Assembly: GCA_900176545.1 (NCBI GenBank)
Contig: FWXP01000004.1
Span: 186,001-250,000 of the forward strand
Length of the DNA stretch: 64,000 bases
Reading direction: 5' to 3'
Source: Oscillospiraceae bacterium
GTDB lineage: Bacteria > Bacillota > Clostridia > Saccharofermentanales > Saccharofermentanaceae
The stretch's first letter is position 1; the number at the start of each line of letters is the position of its first letter. Below, one piece after another: positions 26,463-34,903 of this stretch. The notes beneath the pieces are model-generated. The model was given only the letters and a program-made list of their open reading frames with translations. It searched no databases and was not told the DNA's origin. The translations under genes were made by a program, and so were the position numbers.

Positions 26463-27191
26463 ATGACACGTAGACCAAGATGCCGTTGCATTAGTCAGTA
26501 TCCGGATCACTGGTCGTTTTCTCCTGATGAAGTTTCTTCTGACGAGACTGTCGTGATGAGGCTTGATGAGTTCGAGACTATAAGGCTGATCGATAAAGAA
26601 GGCATGACACAGGAAGAATGCTCCAACCGAATGGGTGTAGCAAGGACGACCGTAACTTCTATTTACGATTCGGCAAGAAAGAAGATCGCTGATGCTTTGA
26701 TAGATGGTAAAAGGCTTCAGATAAGTGGCGGAGCATACCAATTGAAAGAAATGTTCAATATCGGAGCTACTAAGAAAGGAACGAATATTATGAGAATTGC
26801 AGTAACATATGAGAACGGAAATATTTTTCAACACTTTGGACACACAGAACAGTTTAAGCTCTATGATGTCGAGAATGGACAGATCGTATGCAGCCAGATC
26901 GTTGATACGAACGGAAGCGGACACGGTGCTCTTGCCGGATTCCTTAAGGCAGCAGAAGTCGATGCGCTTATCTGTGGCGGAATAGGAATGGGAGCACGGA
27001 TGGCACTTGCCGAAGCCGGGATCAAACTTTACGGTGGAGTTCAGGGATCTGCGGATGAGGCTGCGAAAGCTCTTGCTGAAGAGAATCTCAACTATGATCC
27101 TGAGGCCAGATGTGATCACCATGATCATGAAGAAGGCCATGAATGCGGTCACGGAAATCACGGATGTGGTCACGGCGGCTGTCATAACTGA
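26463..27191 (+). CDS. DUF134 DNA-binding domain fused to NifX/NifB-like cofactor-binding domain
   Basis: 242 residues. The N-terminal 100 residues are a DUF134 winged HTH (RPRCRCIS start, GMTQEECSNRMGVARTTV). From about 108 a dinitrogenase iron-molybdenum cofactor biosynthesis-type fold follows (MRIAVTYENGNIFQHFGH, ICGGIGMGARMALAEAGI). The last 28 residues are His/Cys/Gly-rich and are probably metal-binding. Such fusions occur in anaerobes without nitrogenase and are thought to sense or carry metal clusters. The palindromic operators immediately upstream suggest autoregulation. Start GTG/ATG region preceded by AGAGGTG. Confidence 0.85.
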   Translation: MTRRPRCRCISQYPDHWSFSPDEVSSDETVVMRLDEFETIRLIDKEGMTQEECSNRMGVARTTVTSIYDSARKKIADALIDGKRLQISGGAYQLKEMFNIGATKKGTNIMRIAVTYENGNIFQHFGHTEQFKLYDVENGQIVCSQIVDTNGSGHGALAGFLKAAEVDALICGGIGMGARMALAEAGIKLYGGVQGSADEAAKALAEENLNYDPEARCDHHDHEEGHECGHGNHGCGHGGCHN

Positions 27192-27229
27192 CAGTCGTGA
27201 ATATCCCCAATATGTAAGGAGAGGTAAAT

Positions 27230-27751
27230 ATGAAAAAGATTATTGCCGCAATACTGATGATCATGCTTCTTGCTCTTAACGGATGCAGTTTCCTGTATGG
27301 GGAGCAAGTATATCGTTGCAACCCTAAAAACAGGCTTGGATTTAGGAGCGCATATATCAGAGGAGAACACATAACACTAAATTTTGATGAAGAATATGCA
27401 TTAAGAGAATCAGACTTCCTTACGTTAAAAGAAGTCTTTGAAAGCGGGGAGTTCCCGAGCGAGTGGAACTTTTACCTCATTATGGATGCAGGAGGGTATG
27501 AGGTCCCGGTTTCAGATACCATTACCGTTGACCCGGAGAACATGAGGATAAGTTTTGACAAGAGCGGAGCAACTGCTGACAATGTCAGAGGTTTTAGTAT
27601 TTCCTCCGAAGATGACACCTGGGCGTTTTATTTTGATCATGGAGTTATCAAGGAAACACATATGGTAGATGGAACAGAGTACTTTGTCGAGCAAAGACAC
27701 GATGCTAAAGACGATTTTTGGTACCAAGCTGAGACCTTCGAAAGAAGTTGA
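27230..27751 (+). CDS. Hypothetical lipoprotein
   Basis: 173 residues. The N-terminus is a lipoprotein signal with a lipobox ending in ALNGC (about residue 19). The mature part is acidic and beta-rich, with no motif I recognise. AAGGAGAGG precedes ATG 27230, 39 bases after the DUF134 fusion gene. Likely tethered to the outer face of the membrane. Confidence 0.7.
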   Translation: MKKIIAAILMIMLLALNGCSFLYGEQVYRCNPKNRLGFRSAYIRGEHITLNFDEEYALRESDFLTLKEVFESGEFPSEWNFYLIMDAGGYEVPVSDTITVDPENMRISFDKSGATADNVRGFSISSEDDTWAFYFDHGVIKETHMVDGTEYFVEQRHDAKDDFWYQAETFERS

Positions 27752-27807
27752 ACGATGCCTTTCGGGTATGATTAACAGATCGTATTGTTAGAACTATTTC
27801 GGTATCT

Positions 27808-28614
27808 ATGTTCAGGATAAACTATTTGCTCAAAAAGCCTTCAGAGATAACCCCGTGGGGAGAGGCTCATCCGACCCTTCATTGGTTTGGCCTTACTGAC
27901 GGTCTGCTATGGATCGAGATCGGCGATTCAGTGATATACGAATATGCGAAGGCGCATGCGGACGAGAAAGGCAATCTCATTAAGTATAACGATTACCAGC
28001 TTTCGCGTTTTCTGGAAGACTTTTCTGATATCCTCTCTCATGTTTCCGAGTCTATCCCGAGAACGTTATATGATGCAGTAGAGAGCTTTGAGAAAGATAC
28101 TGAGGCTTGGAAGGACCTTTACTCCGATAAGGACGATGAAGCGTTCGATGAGTTTTACTTCGGAGAATACGAGACTTTGACATCGTGGTTCTACGATCGC
28201 TGTCTTGATTCGGGACATCTTATCGAGGGACCTCATATCGGATGCTTCAGGTGCGGGGATAATATTAAGATCCTATGGGGTAGTGTAATTCCCAGAAGTG
28301 ATAAGCTGAGCAGCATCTGGAAGTATCCGTCCGGTTGCGTCGAGATCTCGTATTCTGAATTTGTTGCTGAAGTTCAAAGATTCTTCTCATCCTTTCACAA
28401 GGATATGGACAAACAGGTTGAAGATGTTGTGAGTAACGGGATCTCCGGAGTTGAAGTTGATACCGACGGCCTTATTCGAGAAAACAGATTACGTAAAGAT
28501 GTTTTTTCTCAAAAGGTAGATTCTCTTAGGAATGTTGATGGTTGCGTGACCGATTGGAAAGCGATCATGGCTCTTTTTGACAAGATGAGAGCGGAGATAA
28601 AACGGTCTATATAA
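27808..28614 (+). CDS. DUF5984-like protein
   Basis: 268 residues, soluble. The N-terminal block with ITPWGE and LHWFGLTDGLLWIEIGD, followed by Trp- and Tyr-rich segments, resembles DUF5984 proteins, which are often immunity or toxin-neighbourhood proteins of unknown function. No signal peptide or membrane helix is seen. The ribosome binding site is weak. Family assignment is from memory and moderate. Confidence 0.6.
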   Translation: MFRINYLLKKPSEITPWGEAHPTLHWFGLTDGLLWIEIGDSVIYEYAKAHADEKGNLIKYNDYQLSRFLEDFSDILSHVSESIPRTLYDAVESFEKDTEAWKDLYSDKDDEAFDEFYFGEYETLTSWFYDRCLDSGHLIEGPHIGCFRCGDNIKILWGSVIPRSDKLSSIWKYPSGCVEISYSEFVAEVQRFFSSFHKDMDKQVEDVVSNGISGVEVDTDGLIRENRLRKDVFSQKVDSLRNVDGCVTDWKAIMALFDKMRAEIKRSI

Positions 28615-28659
28615 GACTTACGACTGATGCTGATGGGTGGATCGTCGATAAAGGTGTGG

Positions 28660-29508
28660 TCAAGAGATCCCGACGAGCTCCTTGCTGAATTCGAAGAACC
28701 TTTCTGCAAGTTGGGGATCCTTAGACTGCTTCGAAGACTTAGCTATCTTACACTTATAGAAATACTCCCCGGTGATATCAGATACAGAAGAGTCGGAAGC
28801 AAGGAATATCGCTGTCCTTGCGCCTTGCTCGGGGGTCTGGAAGAACGGCTTTAATAGTCCCGTTATTGTCTTACCGAATCCGGTCTCTCTGTCGATACCA
28901 ATATTTGTCGCAACGGCTCCGGGATGGCAGCAGTTGACTGTTATCCCGCGGTCTTTGACGCGCCTTGCGAGCTCTCTTGTGAAGAGTACGTTAGCGAGCT
29001 TGCTTTGTGAATATGCAGTGATGACATTAAACCCCTTGTGAAGATTGATGTCATCGAAATGGATCTTACCCACTTTATGCGCGCCTGATGATACATTGAC
29101 GATCCGTCCGCCTTCGCCCATAAGATCCAGTAGGCTCATGGTAAGAAGAAAATGACCGATGTGATTGATCCCGAACTGCCTCTCAAGACCTTCCTTGGTC
29201 TCCTGCCTGTCGAGGGATATGAAGCCTGCATTGTTGACTATGATGTCTATGTGATCGTAGTTGCTCCTGACAATGTTTGCGAAGTTTCTTATAGAATCGT
29301 AATCACCGAGATCACAGAGGATAAGTTCGAGAGTGCGGGACGTGTCTTCTGACAGGAGCCTTTCGAGCGCCTCTTTACCGCGCTTCTCGCTTCTGCAGAG
29401 CATGATGACACGAGCTCCCATGTCGCTTAATGCTCTCACGGTAGCCATTCCCATTCCGGAATTAGCTCCGGTAACTAAAGCTGTCTTGTTCTTCAAAGTA
29501 TCGTTCAT
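28660..29508 (-). CDS. Short-chain dehydrogenase/reductase
   Basis: 282 residues. The Rossmann nucleotide-binding motif TGANSGMGMAT (about 14-24), NNAG at about 90, the catalytic Tyr-x-x-x-Lys in YSQSKLANVLF (about 165), and the PGAVATNIG segment identify an SDR of the retinol dehydrogenase-like group, with NADP-type preference suggested by CRSEKRG. The substrate is unknown. It is convergent with the DUF5984-like gene. Confidence 0.9.
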   Translation of the reverse strand: MNDTLKNKTALVTGANSGMGMATVRALSDMGARVIMLCRSEKRGKEALERLLSEDTSRTLELILCDLGDYDSIRNFANIVRSNYDHIDIIVNNAGFISLDRQETKEGLERQFGINHIGHFLLTMSLLDLMGEGGRIVNVSSGAHKVGKIHFDDINLHKGFNVITAYSQSKLANVLFTRELARRVKDRGITVNCCHPGAVATNIGIDRETGFGKTITGLLKPFFQTPEQGARTAIFLASDSSVSDITGEYFYKCKIAKSSKQSKDPQLAERFFEFSKELVGIS

Positions 29509-29584
29509 ATAGGAATATTATAGAGTACAGTGCGTATGATAAGTAGGGTTGATGGATATTCTTTTGAGGTTCCTGTAATTTAAT

Positions 29585-29628
29585 AAGCCGGAAGCACAAA
29601 CTCCGCTGCGCTTGGTTCGTGCTCCCGG
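29585..29628 (-). terminator. Terminator hairpin after the dockerin gene
   Basis: On the minus strand GCCGGGAGCACGAAC pairs imperfectly with GTTTGTGCTTCCGGC, followed by TTATTAAA. It lies downstream of the dockerin gene and upstream of the SDR gene. Confidence 0.65.
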
Positions 29629-29709
29629 CCTGATTTAATTGATAGTGTCTAAATGAATTCGCCTGTATCTATTCACTTAGAGTCTGTGAACTGAATCAGT
29701 TATATCTAA

Positions 29710-30033
29710 TCAACCTAATAAATAGTCAGTCATAAGCTGTACGTCAGTATCATCGACATAACCGTCCTGGTTACAATCGTAAACAGCCCATGCATTACTC
29801 CACCAGTACCAGCCCTTATCTGAAACAGACTTAATCGCTATTAGATCTACAGAGTTTATAATGCCATCTTCATTGCAATCGCCAACATATACTTTCTTAA
29901 ATCCCCACCAAAATGAAATCTGTGTGTTACCGATGTGGCCGTCTGATGCGGCAAGACTTGTAGTCGCCATAGTTGAAACCATTGTCATTGCTGCCATTAC
30001 TGCAGCGACAGTTTTTTTCATGTTTTTCTTCAT
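29710..30033 (-). CDS. Secreted stand-alone dockerin-like protein
   Basis: 107 residues. A signal peptide (residues 1-29, Ala-rich end) is followed by a short Trp-containing segment and two dockerin-type calcium-binding repeats: GDCNEDGIINSVDLIAI (Asp52, Asn54, Asp56, Asp63) and YDCNQDGYVDDTDVQLM (Asp86, Asn88, Asp90, Asp97). Dockerins bind cohesins to assemble cellulosome-like complexes, normally as an appendage of an enzyme. Here no catalytic module is attached. Both loops carry Cys at the same position (Cys53, Cys87), which is unusual. Could be a cohesin competitor, a small scaffold adaptor, or an EF-hand-like calcium protein. Confidence 0.8.
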   Translation of the reverse strand: MKKNMKKTVAAVMAAMTMVSTMATTSLAASDGHIGNTQISFWWGFKKVYVGDCNEDGIINSVDLIAIKSVSDKGWYWWSNAWAVYDCNQDGYVDDTDVQLMTDYLLG

Positions 30034-30393
30034 GTTGTATCACCTCTTACTTATTTATTCAGAATTGAACCATTTTACTGCAGTTAAAGAGTTTTCCTCT
30101 GATGGTTTCTGATTATAGTTATTGAAACTGATGACAGTCAATCGGTTTCCTAGATATTCTAGAATGTCAACAAATATTCTTGTGTTATGTTAAATATTAT
30201 TGTGCGTTTCGCTTAATGATCGTTAAGCGATTCGCTCGCACTGTTGGATATAACCGAATCAGTACCATTGTAAAGTTGCCAAACAATCCGATTGTGTTAT
30301 CTACTTAATTGGATTTTGTTCATTGCATATATCAAGCAGAAAGGTTAACTTACTTATGTAATTATCAGCATGTACAAGAAGAGGTTGCGAACC
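30034..30393. other. Gap with a palindrome between divergent genes
   Basis: A non-coding gap separates the dockerin gene (minus) from the next plus-strand gene. It contains the inverted repeat TCGCTTAA-TGATCG-TTAAGCGA (30209-30230), 8 bp per arm, which is operator-like. No other structure was seen. Confidence 0.5.
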
Positions 30394-30741
30394 ATGGGTC
30401 TGTTTGATGTATTTAAGAAGAAGGACATTTCAAATTGGGATAACGCTTATAAGGCTAATCCGAGTTTTTATTCTAAGCCGGACGGAAGTCCTTTCTGTGC
30501 TTTTGCTCTGACCGAGGGCACCGATACTATCCTTCCCAAAGTGCCTCACTATGCGGTAGAAGGACAGGAAGTTAATGAGTACAAGCTCATGTTGGTCAGT
30601 ACTACCAAGGAAGGCATCCTCGGCGACTGCGATTACTTTGAAGCTATTACGAGGCTTGATGATTATAAAGCTGCCGAAGATAACGAAAGGCTTCTTGTAA
30701 GGGGCTTATCCCTCAATGAGTTAGAAGAAGTATTGAAGTGA
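30394..30741 (+). CDS. Hypothetical cytoplasmic protein
   Basis: About 115 residues from ATG 30394; an in-frame ATG at 30370 is possible. Starts MGLFDVFKKKD and is soluble, without known motifs. It is followed six bases later by another small gene, so the two are likely cotranscribed. Not recognised; small soluble proteins of this type are frequent among immunity proteins, but there is no toxin gene here to support that. Confidence 0.6.
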   Translation: MGLFDVFKKKDISNWDNAYKANPSFYSKPDGSPFCAFALTEGTDTILPKVPHYAVEGQEVNEYKLMLVSTTKEGILGDCDYFEAITRLDDYKAAEDNERLLVRGLSLNELEEVLK

Positions 30742-30747
30742 TACGGT

Positions 30748-31056
30748 ATGTATAGTATCGAGGACAAAGGCGACTGCAGCATCTATACCTTTAACGGTAT
30801 CGACCTTAAGATCAAGAGCGTTGAGAAGAAGGATGAAGTCTTTGTATTCATAGAACATAAGGGAAAAGATCCTTTGCTCTCGATGCTCTTTGGAGACTTT
30901 GGTGCGGAATGCGAGTTGGATAATATCGACTTTGAAGTGCGTACCGAGGGCGGCATAAGGTATGCAGTCGTCTCTAAGGATCATCTGACGGGATTCATCA
31001 AGGAAGTATACTTCTTCGTTATGGAGAATAAGAACGTACTCGATAAGATAGTGTGA
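30748..31056 (+). CDS. Hypothetical cytoplasmic protein
   Basis: 102 residues, rich in charged residues and predicted beta strands, with no signal peptide or membrane helix. Starts six bases after the previous stop, so it is probably the second gene of a two-gene unit. Not recognised. Confidence 0.62.
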   Translation: MYSIEDKGDCSIYTFNGIDLKIKSVEKKDEVFVFIEHKGKDPLLSMLFGDFGAECELDNIDFEVRTEGGIRYAVVSKDHLTGFIKEVYFFVMENKNVLDKIV

Positions 31057-31149
31057 TCTTATATGTATCTCAAGCAGGAAGTACGCGTGTTGACAACATC
31101 TGCGCCGTTGGTGTAAATTTACACTGACAAGTAGATAGGGGATAAGACT

Positions 31150-31593
31150 ATGCGCAAGATACTTAACATCATTACCATTGTCATGGATGTCATCTTGATC
31201 CTGATACTGGGAGCCGTAAAGATAAACCACTATATCGAAGCCGATTATGTTGACTTTAGTGACTTCGATATCTATAGGCTCCTGTTCCTTGTATGGATCC
31301 CAATAAGCTTGCTCATAACTATAAGTCCTATGCTCACACAGATAGCTATGCTCCTCTTCGTTAAGAAGGGGAAACAGGCACTGGCATGTCTTCTGCCCAT
31401 ATTGAGCCTTATAGGAGACGGTGTATTTGAGGTGATCTCACTGATCGGAGGCACCATGACACTGTCTGAAGAGTGGATAGATACATCGCTTACGATAATA
31501 ACGATCCTCGCATTCTTCATCATCCCTCTGATCCTCTCGGCTATAACACTTATCTTGGAGAAGAGTGCAGCAAAGAAAACTAAGGCTTCGTGA
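31150..31593 (+). CDS. Hypothetical four-helix membrane protein
   Basis: 147 residues with four hydrophobic helices (about 5-20, 36-60, 75-100 and 115-138) and a Lys-rich C-terminal tail. No family motif recognised. The ATG is preceded by AGATAGGGG. Confidence 0.65.
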   Translation: MRKILNIITIVMDVILILILGAVKINHYIEADYVDFSDFDIYRLLFLVWIPISLLITISPMLTQIAMLLFVKKGKQALACLLPILSLIGDGVFEVISLIGGTMTLSEEWIDTSLTIITILAFFIIPLILSAITLILEKSAAKKTKAS

Positions 31594-31638
31594 CTAAGTC
31601 TTACGGGTATGAGCATCGGTCTTTTGCCTTTGGATATG

Positions 31639-31647
31639 TGGTATAAT
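31639..31647 (+). promoter_or_regulatory. Extended -10 promoter element
   Basis: TGGTATAAT, 96 bp before the acyltransferase start at 31743. Confidence 0.4.
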
Positions 31648-31742
31648 CTTGACGATTGAGTTTGTTAAAGATGCTTGTATAAATACTACATACCGAAGAT
31701 CCCGGAAGCTTCGGATCGATTTGCAATCAAAGGATCTCAACT

Positions 31743-32837
31743 ATGAACGAAGAGGAAAAGGGAAAATCAACGCAGGTTTTAGCCGATCCGCCCGGGAACG
31801 GCGGTCGTTTTACTCAATTTGACGGTCTACGCGGAGTTGCGATAATTATCGTCGTTCTCTCACATTGCAGTATCTTGAATCAGGGAGGCGTTGCAAACGC
31901 GATCTTTTTTGCGCTTACGGGATTCCTTCTGCTTAATCCGTTCAAGGATTCTTATGAACAGCGATTCTTATCTATCAGATCGATCCTTAAGTTCTATGGA
32001 TCGAAGGCGCTTCGCATTCTTCCGGCTTATTATCTTGTACTGCTCTTTACTCGGCTTCAGACGGGATACGATGTGATTCCTAGAGATACATTTATAAGTC
32101 TTCTTTACTTTGGAAATATATACGGGCATTTATGGTATGTATATGCTTTCTTTTGGGTTATGTATATTATTCCGTTTGTCTTTGTAGCCATCTTATTGTT
32201 AGCGAAGAATATAAAAGCACTGAGAAATGATCTTGTTGTTGCAGTAGTATTTATCTTGCTTGCTGCGGCAGCGAGACTCTTTTTCCTGTATACGGGAATG
32301 TTCGATCTCAGATTTGATCAGCTGATGCTCGGTATAGCAGCAGGATACATATTCAGATATATACGTAAAAGATCCAACGTCCTTTCGAATATCCGACGCC
32401 ATTCCGGGATAGTCCGGGCTATGGTGATAACTATAGTGTTGTTGATAGTAATTACTTCAAGTGATGTATTGGGAATATTCGATCCGTCATTGTCTGAATA
32501 CTATATCGGCTGGAATCTGATCTATACCGTAGGATCCTTTATGAGCCTGCTTGTGCTTCTCATCGCATTGTGTCCTGATGGCTTGATCGGAAGGGTATTA
32601 CAGGCTAAGCCTTTGTTATTCGTTGGGAAGTATACCTATACGATATATCTTCTTAACAGCTTTATCATTCCTCAGCTGAATATCAGATCAAAGCTATTCC
32701 TCTTTGTTTGTGTATTTTCGGCAAGTCTGTTCTTGGCCTGTCTGATAGATTCATTATTAGATAGAGTGATCGGTATGCTCAAGCGTCTGGTTCGCAGTAT
32801 GCTGAATAAGTCTGCTAAGGCAAGCGGTCAAAACTGA
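31743..32837 (+). CDS. Acyltransferase-3 family membrane protein
   Basis: 364 residues with about ten membrane helices. The first membrane block reads FDGLRGVAIIIVVLSHCS with the conserved His, followed by FFALTGFLL and a basic loop. This is the classic acyltransferase-3 family (OafA/NodX type), which moves acetyl or other acyl groups to surface polysaccharide or lipid sugars. No glycan biosynthesis genes lie beside it, so the acceptor cannot be inferred. Confidence 0.88.
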   Translation: MNEEEKGKSTQVLADPPGNGGRFTQFDGLRGVAIIIVVLSHCSILNQGGVANAIFFALTGFLLLNPFKDSYEQRFLSIRSILKFYGSKALRILPAYYLVLLFTRLQTGYDVIPRDTFISLLYFGNIYGHLWYVYAFFWVMYIIPFVFVAILLLAKNIKALRNDLVVAVVFILLAAAARLFFLYTGMFDLRFDQLMLGIAAGYIFRYIRKRSNVLSNIRRHSGIVRAMVITIVLLIVITSSDVLGIFDPSLSEYYIGWNLIYTVGSFMSLLVLLIALCPDGLIGRVLQAKPLLFVGKYTYTIYLLNSFIIPQLNIRSKLFLFVCVFSASLFLACLIDSLLDRVIGMLKRLVRSMLNKSAKASGQN

Positions 32838-32917
32838 TAACAGATACAACTCATACTGCCGGTATCTTAAAAACATCTCCTCCGGGTGATAGGCTTATCT
32901 TGAACGAGGGTTACGAC

Positions 32918-33445
32918 ATGAGACGTATTATTCCATCTGCAAAGAAGATCATTATTATAATATGCGTGTCGCTTATAGCATTGATGAATATCATTGCCGT
33001 CGCAGCAGGCGTTAGATCTGAGATCGCACGTAGGCGCGTCAGCTACTACGGTTCTGATTGTTCCATCTTCCATGATTTCCCCGCTTATAGCGGGACGATA
33101 ACGGAGGTTCAGACTTGGTCTCCTGATGGACCTATCCATTTCAAGGTTATTCGTATCAAGGTGAAGAATGAAGAAGGCGAGCGCCGGTTCACTATAGATG
33201 GCAGATCGACCGAAGATGCAGATTTAGAGTATCGGGTGGGCGATGAAATTACTTTCACGTACTACGATGAAGATCATATAGTACACGTATTTAAGATCGA
33301 AGTGCCTCCTCTCCGGGTAAGAGTTTTCAATATAACATTACAAACTTTATTAGTGCTTCTGATCCCTGACATCCTGCTGGCAGTTCTATTCGCGTTGATC
33401 TATAGGCATGATCATGGGGGGCAAAAGGAGAGTAACAACGTATGA
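32918..33445 (+). CDS. Hypothetical two-helix membrane protein
   Basis: About 175 residues from ATG 32918, after GAGGG. One membrane helix near the N-terminus (about 12-33) and one near the C-terminus (about 142-162) flank a beta-rich domain (about 45-130), possibly extracytoplasmic and OB-like. No recognised motif. Confidence 0.62.
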   Translation: MRRIIPSAKKIIIIICVSLIALMNIIAVAAGVRSEIARRRVSYYGSDCSIFHDFPAYSGTITEVQTWSPDGPIHFKVIRIKVKNEEGERRFTIDGRSTEDADLEYRVGDEITFTYYDEDHIVHVFKIEVPPLRVRVFNITLQTLLVLLIPDILLAVLFALIYRHDHGGQKESNNV

Positions 33446-33538
33446 GAAAAACAGTAAAGTACATAATCAGGATAGTATGTTAAGATAACCCCAGAGTACG
33501 GCTAGTCAATAAAGACGCCGTATAAGGGAGGGGCACTG

Positions 33539-34450
33539 ATGGACAACATACTTATTCTTGCAGACGGCACAGAAGCAATAAGCAGTTTTGGCGAATGGTA
33601 CAGCGCTACTGTTACTTATAACGGAACAGAAGTAGGAGTGGAGTTAGGTGAGAGCAAGAAGAATCCCGATACGAAGAAAGCGCTTCAGGATGCTTTTGAG
33701 AAGCTGTACAGGGATATTGATAAGTATAACTCGGATGCGATGGACCTGATCTGCAGTGAGGGCCTTGATGTGATCAATAAAGATTCCGAGGAGCCCTTCG
33801 ATGCCGATATTGTACGAGAAGATTATTTTCTTGCCCGTATCGTAATAACTGATGATGACAGAGATGTCCGTATCGAATTTATCTATTGGGACAGGAATTC
33901 GGAACCCGAAGATTACTATGCCCATACCTTGCATGCAGCGGGCACTATAACCAAAGGCTTCTTCTCTGTGCTTTACGATAGTGTACGTGTCCTTATCAGC
34001 ATTTCGCCGGAACCTCATACATTAAGTACCGGTGATGTACTTGAATATTCTTCTTCCGATGTGGGATATATCGGCAAAGTGGCTTTCTGGGGCGGCAGGG
34101 AAGTCGAATGCTTTTTTGAGCCGGATGAAGACGGTCTTGGTGCAGATACAGCATTTGCTACCATTGAAGAGATCTTAAAGAATACACAGGGATTTGAAGA
34201 TATGGCCGTGTTTTTTACTTACAATAACGTGGATTCCTATATAGGAGAGATAAGAGCTAATCTCGCTTCTCCCGAACTTACGGAGGATGATATCGTTAAT
34301 AACATGAATATCGATGTCGCATCGTTCACGGCAAACGGCGATATTGAACTGACCTTCGTATATCACGGGAATACTGCGGATGTATTTATCACGATAGCAG
34401 GATCGTTGGAAGAAGGCTTCAGACAATCCTTTGTCGGATACGAGTCTTAA
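33539..34450 (+). CDS. DUF2262-like protein with internal duplication
   Basis: 303 residues, soluble and acidic. The two halves (about 1-150 and 155-303) share a plan: a beta segment (ATVTYNGTEV / GKVAFWGGREV), a helical middle, and an end block (DVRIEFIYWDR...GTITKGFF / DIELTFVYHG...GSLEEGFR). This plan resembles DUF2262 domains in bacterial immunity-type proteins. Function unknown. GGGAGGGG precedes the start. Confidence 0.6.
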   Translation: MDNILILADGTEAISSFGEWYSATVTYNGTEVGVELGESKKNPDTKKALQDAFEKLYRDIDKYNSDAMDLICSEGLDVINKDSEEPFDADIVREDYFLARIVITDDDRDVRIEFIYWDRNSEPEDYYAHTLHAAGTITKGFFSVLYDSVRVLISISPEPHTLSTGDVLEYSSSDVGYIGKVAFWGGREVECFFEPDEDGLGADTAFATIEEILKNTQGFEDMAVFFTYNNVDSYIGEIRANLASPELTEDDIVNNMNIDVASFTANGDIELTFVYHGNTADVFITIAGSLEEGFRQSFVGYES

Positions 34451-34465
34451 TTAATACAAGGAAAG

Positions 34466-34500
34466 AAAGCTAAGCCCCATGGACTTAGCTTTTATCTTTT
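34466..34500 (+). terminator. Intrinsic terminator
   Basis: AAAGCTAAG, a nine-base loop, CTTAGCTTT and then TATCTTTT, directly behind the DUF2262-like gene. Confidence 0.85.
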
Positions 34501-34662
34501 GTATAGCATCAGATAAGGTCTTCCCGGAGTTGCCGCATAAGAGGAGTTATGAGAGAATCTAAGCTTTCAGATAAGAGAAAAAGAGGTTGAGATTGTATTA
34601 AATGGAGAAGTGCGACCTGTAAGAGTATTGTTGCAGCTGTCTCGGAGACCTTGGGCTTATTT

Positions 34663-34809
34663 ATGCTGTCACAGGTAGGAACATGCATAGGGATACTTAT
34701 ATATCTTTTCCTTAACGTGATGACAAAGACTGAACTTACGGACGGATTTGAGATCGAGCTTAGCCTCGATAACGGCATTGTCGATAAGGAACTTTATAAG
34801 TGCTCATAA
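34663..34809 (+). pseudogene. Short membrane-protein-like ORF, probable remnant
   Basis: In the gap between the terminator and the phosphoesterase gene, an open frame without a good start holds a hydrophobic helix (VGTCIGILIYLFLNVM) and an acidic tail, 48 codons from ATG 34663. The frame is also open upstream to 34580 without a start. Probably a remnant of a membrane protein; the parent is not recognised. Nothing else was seen in 34501-34903. Confidence 0.3.
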
Positions 34810-34903
34810 GGTGCATTTTGAAATGCATACTATAGTTTCCTTCAGGGGTATCAACAGGAACGTTTTCTGTGTTAACATCTGGTATGCACTATAGGAGGTT
34901 CTT

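Noticed and set aside
26166-27185. 339-codon minus-strand frame
   Set aside because: Antisense to the DUF134-NifX-like gene and the end of the ATPase gene, and it crosses the operator region. The plus-strand genes have recognised domains.
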